From Syntrophales bacterium (GTDB taxonomy: Bacteria; Desulfobacterota; Syntrophia; Syntrophales; UBA8958), in assembly GCA_023231165.1 (NCBI GenBank), contig JALNVY010000118.1:1-7395 (forward strand): DNA of 7,395 nt. Reading direction: 5' to 3'. Under the pieces are notes generated by a model, which saw only the letters and a list, made by a program, of their open reading frames with translations, did no database searches and was not told the origin of the DNA. This document shows, piece after piece, positions 1 through 5,660 of the stretch. Within the stretch, counting starts at the first letter, position 1. Each line of letters starts with the position of its first letter. Position numbers and translations under genes: made by a program.

Positions 1-278
1 AGGGATTCCAGTTTTTCAAAGGCCAGGAGAATATCGACATTTCCCTTACGTTCAATGGGGGAATAGACTTTGCTGCCATAGCGGACATGACTGGTAACAC
101 ACCCCCCGCGCTGTGCCATGCCGTGAACTTCGCTTTTTTTGACATCAATGCCCGCTTCCATCATGACCAGGCAGAGAATGTCACTGGCCCGCAGGATTCC
201 CTGGCCTCCGACGCCGGCCATGAGGACGCTTTTAACTTCCGATGTGTTTATTTTCTGTATAGTTGTTTTTTTAGCCAT
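1..278 (-). CDS. iorB: Indolepyruvate:ferredoxin oxidoreductase, beta subunit (partial, C-terminus beyond left edge)
   Basis: This is the small subunit of the oxygen-sensitive enzyme that oxidatively decarboxylates aryl 2-oxoacids such as indolepyruvate and phenylpyruvate to aryl-acetyl-CoA, passing electrons to ferredoxin. It belongs to the gamma-type domain family of 2-oxoacid oxidoreductases and acts in the cytoplasm as a complex with IorA. Only the first 92 codons are in the window. Visible family hallmarks are the glycine-rich GVGGQGIL segment at residues 22-29, typical of the POR gamma domain, and KSEVHGMAQRGG at 48-59, which is strongly diagnostic of IorB. The ATG at 278-276 follows the iorA stop codon by 3 nt. 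Its Shine-Dalgarno GGAGGT lies inside the last iorA codons, so translation is probably coupled. Full-length IorB proteins are about 190-200 aa, so roughly half is missing at the edge. The reading frame is open to position 1 with no sign of damage. Confidence 0.93.
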   Translation of the reverse strand, partial: MAKKTTIQKINTSEVKSVLMAGVGGQGILRASDILCLVMMEAGIDVKKSEVHGMAQRGGCVTSHVRYGSKVYSPIERKGNVDILLAFEKLES

Positions 279-281
279 GAT

Positions 282-2075
282 TTATTCTACCTCCACAATA
301 GCGCCGACTTTGCAAACTTGCTGGCAGATTGTACAGCCGGTGCACAAATCGACGTCTATAAAGGAATTGCCCTCCTGCTTCTTGGCGTTTTTGATAACCT
401 GATCGGCAGGAATATCCGCGAACTTCCTCCAGGCGATGGGCGGGCAACCCAATCCGATGCAGTTTCGGCAACCAATACATTTGTTTACATCGACGCGCAG
501 TGGCTTGCGGGTTTCTATCTGGTGTCTCTTGAAAAGGACACAGGAACGACGGGAAATGACGACGGAGGAACCGGGTCTGGCAAGCTCTTCACGCATGACA
601 TCTCTCGTATTCTTAATATCGTAAGGGTCGATAACCCGCACACTGTCGATTCCGAGGACTTTAGCCAGGGCGAATATATCAAGTTCCTTGGCCTTTACGC
701 CCTGAAGGGTGTAGCCGGTGGCCGGATGTTCCTGCATCCCTGTCATGGCCGTGGTCCGATTGTCACAGATAACGATGACGGCCTCTCCCAGGTTGTAGGC
801 CATATTGAGCAGGGGAGTTATTCCGGAATGGATAAAGGTCCCATCCCCGATCACGCCAATAACCTTTCCCCTGCCTTTCTCCTTCAAGGCCTTGCTCATC
901 CCGTGGGCCATGCCGATACTGGCCCCCATGCAGATGCAGGAGTGCAGTCCTTCCAGGGGCTTCATGAAAGATAGGGTATAGCAGCCGATATCGCCGGCCA
1001 CAAAAGTCTTGAGCTTTCCCAGGACGTGGAAAAGTCCCCGATGCGGGCATCCTGGGCAGAGATTCGGCGGCCGGGGGGGAATCGCCACCTCGGGTAGTTT
1101 GAAGGCGGCCGGCTGTTTACCTTTGAGGGCGGTTTCGATAACCCCGGGATCGAATTCATTGGTGAACGGGAAGACATCCTTGCCCACTACCTCAATTCCC
1201 ATCGCCCGGATCTGCTCTTCGATAAACGGGTCTAATTCTTCTATTACATAAAGCTTTTTAACCTTTGCGGCAAATTCGTGGATGAGTTTTTCCGGCAGGG
1301 GATGGACAATGCCCAGCTTGAGATAGGAGAATTCCGGGAAGACGTCCTTGGTATAATTGTAGGGCATCCCGGCGGTGATGACTCCTACCTCGGTACTGTT
1401 AATCTCCATCCTGTTTTCTGCAAAGGACTCGACAAAAGTTTTGAGGTTCTGCATCCGCTTTTCTACTTCCAAACGCCGGAGTCTGGCCATTGCCGGCACC
1501 ATGACATATTTTGAAGGTGTAATGCGAATCTCCGTCTTGTCTTCTGCAGGCAGAGGATCTTCTATGATCACCACCGACTTGGAATGGGATACCCGGGTCG
1601 TGGTGCGCAGGAAAACGGGGGTATCAAACTTCTCGCTAAGGGAAAAGGCAATTTTTATGAATTCCTTCGCCTCTTGACTGTCCGCAGGTTCGAGCATGGG
1701 AATCTTTGCAAATTTTGCATAGTTGCGGTTATCCTGTTCGTTCTGGGAGCTGTGGAGAGAAGGGTCGTCGGCCGTGATGATGACCAGGGCGCCGTTGGTA
1801 CCCGTATAACTGACCGTAAACAGGGGATCGGCGGCGACATTTACCCCGACGTGTTTCATAGTGACAAGGGCTCTGGCGCCGGCCACTGCGGCCCCGATCC
1901 CTACTTCGAGGGCGACCTTCTCATTGGGGGCCCACTCGGCATAAACGCCGTCGTATTTTGAAAATTCCTCAAGAATTTCTGTACTTGGCGTTCCCGGATA
2001 TCCGACCCCGAACCGTATGCCCCATTCATAGGCGCCTCTGGCGATGGCCTCATTTCCTGACATCAATACTTTCAT
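282..2075 (-). CDS. iorA: Indolepyruvate:ferredoxin oxidoreductase, alpha subunit
   Basis: This is the large catalytic subunit (597 aa, a usual length for IorA). It holds thiamine diphosphate and the iron-sulfur clusters for ferredoxin-linked oxidation of aryl pyruvates. The N-terminal half is the pyrimidine-binding domain, with GYPGTPSTEI at 25-34 and the likely TPP-activating glutamate at E52. The C-terminal half has CPGCPHRG at 340-347, GDIGCYTL at 361-368, and the TPP/Mg motif beginning GDG at 410 and ending DN at 438-439. The tail is a two-cluster ferredoxin domain. One motif is C533, C536, C539, C544 (x2, x2, x4, then P); the other is C578, C581, C584, C588 (x2, x2, x3). All cluster cysteines are present. 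The ATG at 2075 has GGGAG at 2087-2083, 7 nt upstream. It follows the TPR gene after a 189-nt gap that holds a repeat element. In anaerobes the enzyme can serve aromatic amino-acid breakdown or, run in reverse, synthesis from arylacetates; the sequence does not say which. Confidence 0.97.
   Translation of the reverse strand: MKVLMSGNEAIARGAYEWGIRFGVGYPGTPSTEILEEFSKYDGVYAEWAPNEKVALEVGIGAAVAGARALVTMKHVGVNVAADPLFTVSYTGTNGALVIITADDPSLHSSQNEQDNRNYAKFAKIPMLEPADSQEAKEFIKIAFSLSEKFDTPVFLRTTTRVSHSKSVVIIEDPLPAEDKTEIRITPSKYVMVPAMARLRRLEVEKRMQNLKTFVESFAENRMEINSTEVGVITAGMPYNYTKDVFPEFSYLKLGIVHPLPEKLIHEFAAKVKKLYVIEELDPFIEEQIRAMGIEVVGKDVFPFTNEFDPGVIETALKGKQPAAFKLPEVAIPPRPPNLCPGCPHRGLFHVLGKLKTFVAGDIGCYTLSFMKPLEGLHSCICMGASIGMAHGMSKALKEKGRGKVIGVIGDGTFIHSGITPLLNMAYNLGEAVIVICDNRTTAMTGMQEHPATGYTLQGVKAKELDIFALAKVLGIDSVRVIDPYDIKNTRDVMREELARPGSSVVISRRSCVLFKRHQIETRKPLRVDVNKCIGCRNCIGLGCPPIAWRKFADIPADQVIKNAKKQEGNSFIDVDLCTGCTICQQVCKVGAIVEVE
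289..294 (-). promoter_or_regulatory. Shine-Dalgarno of iorB embedded in the 3' end of iorA
   Basis: GGAGGT on the minus strand lies within the last iorA codons (the V-E-V-E end), 10 nt before the iorB ATG. This fixes the iorB start and implies that ribosomes finishing iorA can hand over to iorB, as expected for subunits of one complex. Confidence 0.75.
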
Positions 2076-2098
2076 GTATACGCTCCCTGCTGTTTGCT

Positions 2099-2105
2099 AT
2101 CCAAG
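2099..2105. repeat. Left copy of 7-bp direct repeat flanking the element (putative target-site duplication)
   Basis: ATCCAAG on the plus strand, immediately left of the element. An identical copy sits at 2267-2273. Confidence 0.65.
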
Positions 2106-2229
2106 ACGGCTTCGTAAAAAGTCCGGATGCTTCGTTGCGCTGCATTCTTCGTCACTGCGGCGTACGACAAGTACGCCTCATTCCTCAGGTTTTGCGCGCC
2201 TTGCCTGCGAATCTCTTTACGAAGCCGTC
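2105..2229. repeat. Perfect 14-bp inverted repeat enclosing the core of the element
   Basis: GACGGCTTCGTAAA at 2105-2118 is the exact reverse complement of TTTACGAAGCCGTC at 2216-2229. The outermost base of the left arm is shared with the left direct repeat. The 97 bp between the arms can partly fold back on itself and contains the hairpin at 2159-2177. Confidence 0.85.
2159..2177. repeat. Central hairpin of the element (7-bp stem, 5-nt loop)
   Basis: GGCGTAC at 2159-2165 pairs perfectly with GTACGCC at 2171-2177 around the loop GACAA. It sits near the middle of the 14-bp inverted repeat, as the tip of a long imperfect cruciform or RNA hairpin would. Confidence 0.75.
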
Positions 2230-2255
2230 GAAGATGCCCAATTTTTCGACGGCTT
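2222..2255. repeat. Second hairpin of the element (11-bp stem, 12-nt loop), overlapping the right arm of the 14-bp repeat
   Basis: AAGCCGTCGAA at 2222-2232 is the exact reverse complement of TTCGACGGCTT at 2245-2255. Its left arm shares eight bases (2222-2229) with the right arm of the 14-bp inverted repeat, so the long fold and this local hairpin compete. No clean T-run follows the stem in the direction of the operon, so it is not a standard intrinsic terminator. Confidence 0.75.
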
Positions 2256-2264
2256 ACGAGTTCA

Positions 2265-2945
2265 TCATCCAAGGATAGCAATTTTTCTTCCGATGATAAG
2301 CTTCATCGCCGGATCATTTGTTTTATCCATTGATTTTTGGTAATATTCGACAGCCTTTTTATTATCCTTCATGGCTTCATAGGTTCTGGCAAGATTCGCC
2401 AGAATATCTCCCGCAAAGGGTTTACCGGCCTTGGCGTTCAAGGCCATTTCATATTGCAGCAGGGCGTTTTTATAGTCCTTTTTCACCTCGTAGCAATTGC
2501 CCAGGCCGTTGTAAACAAGGACGGTCAACTCGTTTTCCCCCGACTTATCCTTGAGATATCCTTGAAAGGCCTTCAACGCCGCATCGATTTGGCCAGCATT
2601 GAGATAGGCGTTCCCGATCCGGTACCGGGCCAGCGTCGCGGCTTCCGTGGACGGATATTTTTCGACTACCTCCTGCAGCGGTTTGATGGCGGCGGTCGCA
2701 TCCTGACCAGCCATTCTGGTCCGGATTGTGTCCATGGCTGCCTTACTATAGAGGTTCATCGCCTTAGTTTCTTGCGTTTGCCGGTAGTAGGACCACCCTC
2801 CTATCAATACGAACACTGCCAACACGATGGTCGTCGCAACGGCGATATTTCGCTTGTGGGTCAGGACATAGTCCCTTACTTGCCCCAAGAGCACTTGTAT
2901 TTTGTCCGGTTCCGTTAGTTCCTGTTTTGCCGCCTTATTTGACAT
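2265..2945 (-). CDS. Membrane-anchored tetratricopeptide-repeat protein, YfgM/TPR_21-like
   Basis: This 226-aa protein has a short polar N-terminus and a single hydrophobic span at about residues 33-50. The positive residues before the span (H30, K31, R32) point to a cytoplasmic N-terminus and an extracytoplasmic body. Helical TPR-like repeats then run to the end: about 103-136 (with AAxLAxYRIGNAYLNAGQIDxA features), 143-170 (YNGLGNCYEVKKDYKNAL) and 180-209 (LANLARTYEAMKDNKKAVEYY). This layout resembles YfgM-type proteins, which in E. coli associate with the Sec translocon and periplasmic chaperones, but no specific partner can be read here. The ATG at 2945 has AGGAG 6 nt upstream and follows the mutase-like gene by 20 nt, so the two are probably cotranscribed. 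The last two codons and the stop abut the repeat element. The present TGA stop is partly element sequence, and the pre-insertion stop would have been TAG at the same codon. Confidence 0.85.
   Translation of the reverse strand: MSNKAAKQELTEPDKIQVLLGQVRDYVLTHKRNIAVATTIVLAVFVLIGGWSYYRQTQETKAMNLYSKAAMDTIRTRMAGQDATAAIKPLQEVVEKYPSTEAATLARYRIGNAYLNAGQIDAALKAFQGYLKDKSGENELTVLVYNGLGNCYEVKKDYKNALLQYEMALNAKAGKPFAGDILANLARTYEAMKDNKKAVEYYQKSMDKTNDPAMKLIIGRKIAILG
2267..2273. repeat. Right copy of 7-bp direct repeat flanking the element (putative target-site duplication)
   Basis: ATCCAAG on the plus strand, identical to 2099-2105. On the minus strand it is CTTGGAT and covers the last two codons of the TPR gene plus the first base of its stop codon. 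The next bases, from the element, complete the TGA. Confidence 0.65.
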
Positions 2946-2965
2946 GTCTCGCTCCTGTTTAATTA

Positions 2966-4165
2966 TTATTTCTTGATAAATAGGTCCATAAGGTTGTGGC
3001 CGGGACTCACTATCAATCCCGAAGACTTTGCCGTTATCTCTCCATAGGATAAACCGGAACGGCGGTTTTCAGAAGTGACGGAAGAGTAGATGGCAAAGGG
3101 ACTGGGGTCGGCGGCATGGGTGCGCATGATCAACGGCGTGGGATGGTCGCTCAGAACCATGACCCGCACATCTCCCAGTTCTTTGATCCCCTGGAGGACC
3201 GTACCGACGACTTTTTCATCGAAATCCTCGATTGCCTTTATCTTTCCCGCCAAATTCCCTTCATGGCTCATTTCATCCGGGGCCTCCACGTGAACAAAAA
3301 CAAAATCCAGTTCTTTAAGGGTGGCGAGGGCCTTTTTTGCCTTGCCGACATAATTGGTATCCGTATAACCGGTTGCGCCTTCCACATGAATGGGTCTGAG
3401 GCCGGCATAAACGCCGATGCCATTGAGGAGATCCACCGCCGAGATTATCCCCCCGGTGATTTGATAGCGATCGGTAAGCTTGTCCATCCGGGGAGCCCTG
3501 CCCTGCCCCCATAACCAGATGGCATTGGCAGGCTTCTTTCCCCGGTTTATCCTGTCGAGATTAACGGGGTGTATTTCCAGTACCCGCTTAGCCTCTTTCA
3601 TGAGGGACCGAATTTCCCCGGAACCCTCTCCCCGAGGCAGATAACCGTTTGTCATTTGCCCTGTTATGTCATGGGGCGGCGTTGTAGTCATAGCCGCTTC
3701 GCCATTACGCCATACAAGCAGATGTCGGTAACTAACTCCGGGAAAGAATTGATAATCTTTGTTTCCCAATTCACGGTCGAGATCGCGGATGATCGCTGCC
3801 GCTTCGGCGCTGGTAATATGACCGGCGGTAAAATCATCCATGATCGGGTCATCGCCCCCGCCCAGTGTTGTCAGATTGCAGCGGAAGGCGACATCCTGAG
3901 GACCCAGAACGATGCCCATGTTGGCTGCTTCCAGAGGCCCCCGGCCCGAGTAACATTTACCGGGGTCATAACCGAGGACGGTAAGATTGGCGACGTCGCT
4001 TCCCGGCTTGAAACCCTTGGGAATCGTATCTACCAACCCCAGGGTTCCTTCTTTGGCCATGAAATCCATATTGACCGTCCGGGCCGCCTCCAGCGGCGTC
4101 TTTCCCCCCAGTTCATCCACTGGGTAATCGGCCATGCCGTCTCCCAGCAATACAATATACTTCAT
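2966..4165 (-). CDS. Archaeal-type cofactor-independent phosphoglycerate mutase homologue, candidate alternative homoserine kinase
   Basis: This 399-aa protein is of the alkaline-phosphatase-superfamily mutase type (ApgM family). Residues at the metal and nucleophile positions are all present: D9 in LLGDGMAD, S56 in GSDVANLTVLGYDP, D297 and H301 in APDEMSH, D340-H341 in LSDHPTP, and H350 in MRTH. It is therefore expected to be an active two-metal phosphotransfer enzyme. Two readings are possible. One is 2-/3-phosphoglycerate interconversion in glycolysis and gluconeogenesis. The other is the subfamily proposed (TIGR02535) to act as homoserine kinase in organisms without classical ThrB. Context favours the second: its ATG overlaps the hom stop in TGATG, so the enzyme that would use homoserine is translated directly after the enzyme that makes it. 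A GAGAGG Shine-Dalgarno lies 5 nt upstream, within hom. The start is secure because the catalytic D9 is so close to it. The family call is firm; the kinase role is inferred. Confidence 0.9.
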   Translation of the reverse strand: MKYIVLLGDGMADYPVDELGGKTPLEAARTVNMDFMAKEGTLGLVDTIPKGFKPGSDVANLTVLGYDPGKCYSGRGPLEAANMGIVLGPQDVAFRCNLTTLGGGDDPIMDDFTAGHITSAEAAAIIRDLDRELGNKDYQFFPGVSYRHLLVWRNGEAAMTTTPPHDITGQMTNGYLPRGEGSGEIRSLMKEAKRVLEIHPVNLDRINRGKKPANAIWLWGQGRAPRMDKLTDRYQITGGIISAVDLLNGIGVYAGLRPIHVEGATGYTDTNYVGKAKKALATLKELDFVFVHVEAPDEMSHEGNLAGKIKAIEDFDEKVVGTVLQGIKELGDVRVMVLSDHPTPLIMRTHAADPSPFAIYSSVTSENRRSGLSYGEITAKSSGLIVSPGHNLMDLFIKK

Positions 4166-5475
4166 CAGAACCTCTCGTCCTCGATACGAATCAACACGGT
4201 AGGTTCATGAACTATGTCCAATTGATCGATCCTCTGCAGGGCCTTCCGAACATCCTTCTCCCGGGCCTTGTGGGTAGTCATGACAACAGGCACCGCGCCT
4301 TCCTCCTTACGTCCCTTTTGAATCACCGAGGCAATGCTGATATTCATCTCCCCGAGGATTCCGGCTATCTTGGAGAGGACGCCCGCCTTGTCTGCGGCCA
4401 TAAAACGGAAATAATAATTCGTTTGAATCTCCGAAAATGGAACCAGACGGATATCATCAATAATGTCTTCCCCGAGCGAGCGGTATGGAACCAGACGCGA
4501 TACATCTTTAAGAATTTCTCTCGATAAATCTACGATGTCGCTGATAACGGCGCTCGCCGTGGGCATCATCCCTGCCCCCTGTCCATAGAGGAATACCGAA
4601 CCGGAAGCGCTGCCGATGATATGAAAGGCGTTAAAATTACTGTTTACATTGGCCAGAATGTGATCGAAGGGGATCATCGTCGGATGAATACGCGCCTCCA
4701 CAAGATCCCCACGCTCAAAGGCAAGGGCCAGCAGTTTGATGCGATAGCCGAACTCCCTGGCAAAATCTATATCCTGACGGCTAATCCGGGAGATGCCTTC
4801 CCGGTAAATGGTTTCGATATTGACCCGCTTCCCGTAGGCAAGGGAAAGGGTAATAGCCAGCTTATGGGCGGTATCGATCCCCTCGACGTCGAACGTCGGA
4901 TCCGCCTCGGCAAAGCCGAGGGCCTGCGCCTCTTTGAGAACGTCCGCAAAGGGCTTTCCCTCGTCCGTCATTTTCGAGAGAATGTAGTTAGAGGTGCCGT
5001 TCATGATAGCCATCAGGGACTTTATCCGATTGGCTACCAGTGATTCCTTGAGGGTCTTGATGATGGGGATTGTCCCGCCGACACTGGCCTCAAAACGGAT
5101 ATCCACCTTTTCCCGGTTCGCGGCCTGAAATATTTCGTTGCCATATGTCGCCAGCAGCGCCTTGTTGGCCGTCACGACATGCTTTTTCCTGCGCATGGCC
5201 TCCATAATGAAGGTCCGCGCAGGTTCATAACCCCCCATGAGTTCGACAACGATTTGAATATCCGGATCATCGAGAATATCCGTGGCTTTTGTTGTCAGGA
5301 CGTCCGTCGCCACCGTCACAACCCGAGGGGTTGTGATATCGAGATCGGCGATTTTCTTCAGGACGAGCCTGGCGCCAAGGCGTTTTTCGATTAGGTCGCC
5401 GCTTTCCTGCAGCAGCTTCACTACCCCTGCCCCGATGGTTCCGAATCCGATTAATCCCAGTGAGATCTTCTTCAT
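4165..5475 (-). CDS. hom: Homoserine dehydrogenase with C-terminal ACT domain
   Basis: It reduces aspartate semialdehyde to homoserine with NAD(P)H, at the branch to threonine and methionine, in the cytoplasm. At 436 aa it has the usual length for the monofunctional, ACT-containing form. The N-terminal Rossmann domain shows GFGTIG at 10-15 and TANKALLA at 102-109. The catalytic domain has MNGTSNYIL at 158-166 and ADPTFDVEGIDTAHKLAI at 191-208, where D201 and K205 match the catalytic Asp/Lys pair known from yeast Hom6. An ACT domain spans about 353-421 and in this family usually mediates threonine feedback. The ATG at 5475 is preceded by AGGAA about 9 nt upstream, and the glycine motif begins right after it, so the start is secure. 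It is the first gene of the leftward operon, with a promoter candidate about 35-60 nt upstream, and overlaps the next gene by 1 nt. Confidence 0.96.
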   Translation of the reverse strand: MKKISLGLIGFGTIGAGVVKLLQESGDLIEKRLGARLVLKKIADLDITTPRVVTVATDVLTTKATDILDDPDIQIVVELMGGYEPARTFIMEAMRRKKHVVTANKALLATYGNEIFQAANREKVDIRFEASVGGTIPIIKTLKESLVANRIKSLMAIMNGTSNYILSKMTDEGKPFADVLKEAQALGFAEADPTFDVEGIDTAHKLAITLSLAYGKRVNIETIYREGISRISRQDIDFAREFGYRIKLLALAFERGDLVEARIHPTMIPFDHILANVNSNFNAFHIIGSASGSVFLYGQGAGMMPTASAVISDIVDLSREILKDVSRLVPYRSLGEDIIDDIRLVPFSEIQTNYYFRFMAADKAGVLSKIAGILGEMNISIASVIQKGRKEEGAVPVVMTTHKAREKDVRKALQRIDQLDIVHEPTVLIRIEDERF

Positions 5476-5506
5476 GAAAAGGTTTCCTGAACATTTTTCG
5501 CTCGTG

Positions 5507-5533
5507 TTTATAATAGACTACCGGTTTTGTCAA
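5507..5533 (-). promoter_or_regulatory. Candidate sigma70-type promoter for the hom operon
   Basis: On the minus strand a perfect TTGACA (5533-5528) is followed after 15 nt by TATAAA (5512-5507). The spacer is shorter than the ideal 17, but both hexamers are close to consensus. The predicted start of transcription would leave a leader of roughly 25 nt before the hom ATG, too short for an attenuator or riboswitch. Confidence 0.5.
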
Positions 5534-5559
5534 AATAAATTGCCGATTGGAGGGAATAA

Positions 5560-5588
5560 TTGACTTTCCCGGGGGATTGAGTTAAAAG
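5560..5588 (+). promoter_or_regulatory. Candidate sigma70-type promoter for purMN
   Basis: TTGACT at 5560-5565 is followed after a 17-nt spacer by TAAAAG at 5583-5588 (4 of 6 matches to TATAAT). It lies back to back with the hom promoter candidate, with 26 nt between the two -35 boxes. The leader to the purM ATG would be about 65 nt. I see no purine-riboswitch core and no clear PurR-like palindrome in it. Confidence 0.4.
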
Positions 5589-5660
5589 ATAGCCGCTACC
5601 TGCCACGGGAGCACATCTTCCTAATCCAATATTATCTCGTACACGATAAAGGATGAAACA

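Larger units (their letters stand above)
2106..2266. mobile_element. Small non-autonomous palindromic repeat (MITE-like) inserted between the TPR gene and iorA
   Basis: This 161-bp non-coding segment is bounded by a perfect 7-bp direct repeat (ATCCAAG at 2099-2105 and 2267-2273), as a target-site duplication would be. Inside the ends is an imperfect inverted repeat, TCGTAAAAAGTC at 2112-2123 against GACGGCTTACGA at 2248-2259. It matches at 9 of 12 positions and is set in 6 and 7 nt from the two boundaries. The interior has further stems (listed separately). It encodes no plausible protein or transposase, so any movement would need an enzyme supplied from elsewhere. I recall similar intergenic repeats ending in a TCGTAAAAAGTC-like sequence from deltaproteobacterial genomes, but copy number here cannot be judged from one window. 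The alternative is a sessile intergenic palindrome whose flanking repeat is a coincidence. Confidence 0.68.

Noticed and set aside
533..588. Possible loss of an iron-sulfur ligand in IorA (residue numbers given), because the first cluster has x4 rather than x3 spacing before its last cysteine
   Set aside because: All eight cysteines are present, and a longer spacing before a Cys-Pro in the first cluster is, to my knowledge, normal for IorA.
87..974. 295-codon open frame on the plus strand opposite iorA and iorB
   Set aside because: It lies antisense to two well-supported genes across their junction, has low-complexity composition typical of a complementary frame, and shows no family motif.
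2222..2255. Intrinsic terminator between the TPR gene and iorA
   Set aside because: The stem is strong, but in the direction of transcription it is not followed directly by a T-run. The TTTTT at 2120-2116 on the minus strand belongs to the repeat arm and does not abut a compact GC-rich stem.
2072..2281. 69-codon minus-strand frame across the repeat element, and overlapping plus-strand frames at 1958-2343
   Set aside because: They are made largely of the palindromic repeat, run into flanking genes, and show no ribosome site or recognisable motif. They are chance frames.
2337..2918. 193-codon plus-strand frame opposite the TPR gene
   Set aside because: It is a shadow of the TPR gene, whose minus-strand frame has a clear ribosome site, membrane span and repeats.
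3569..4210. 213-codon plus-strand frame opposite the mutase-like gene and the end of hom
   Set aside because: It is a shadow frame. The opposite strand carries all the expected metal-binding residues and the coupled TGATG junction.
5589..5660. Purine riboswitch or attenuator in the purM leader
   Set aside because: The leader is only about 65 nt. The best pairing (around 5593-5612) is a weak stem with a mismatch, and no riboswitch core is recognisable.
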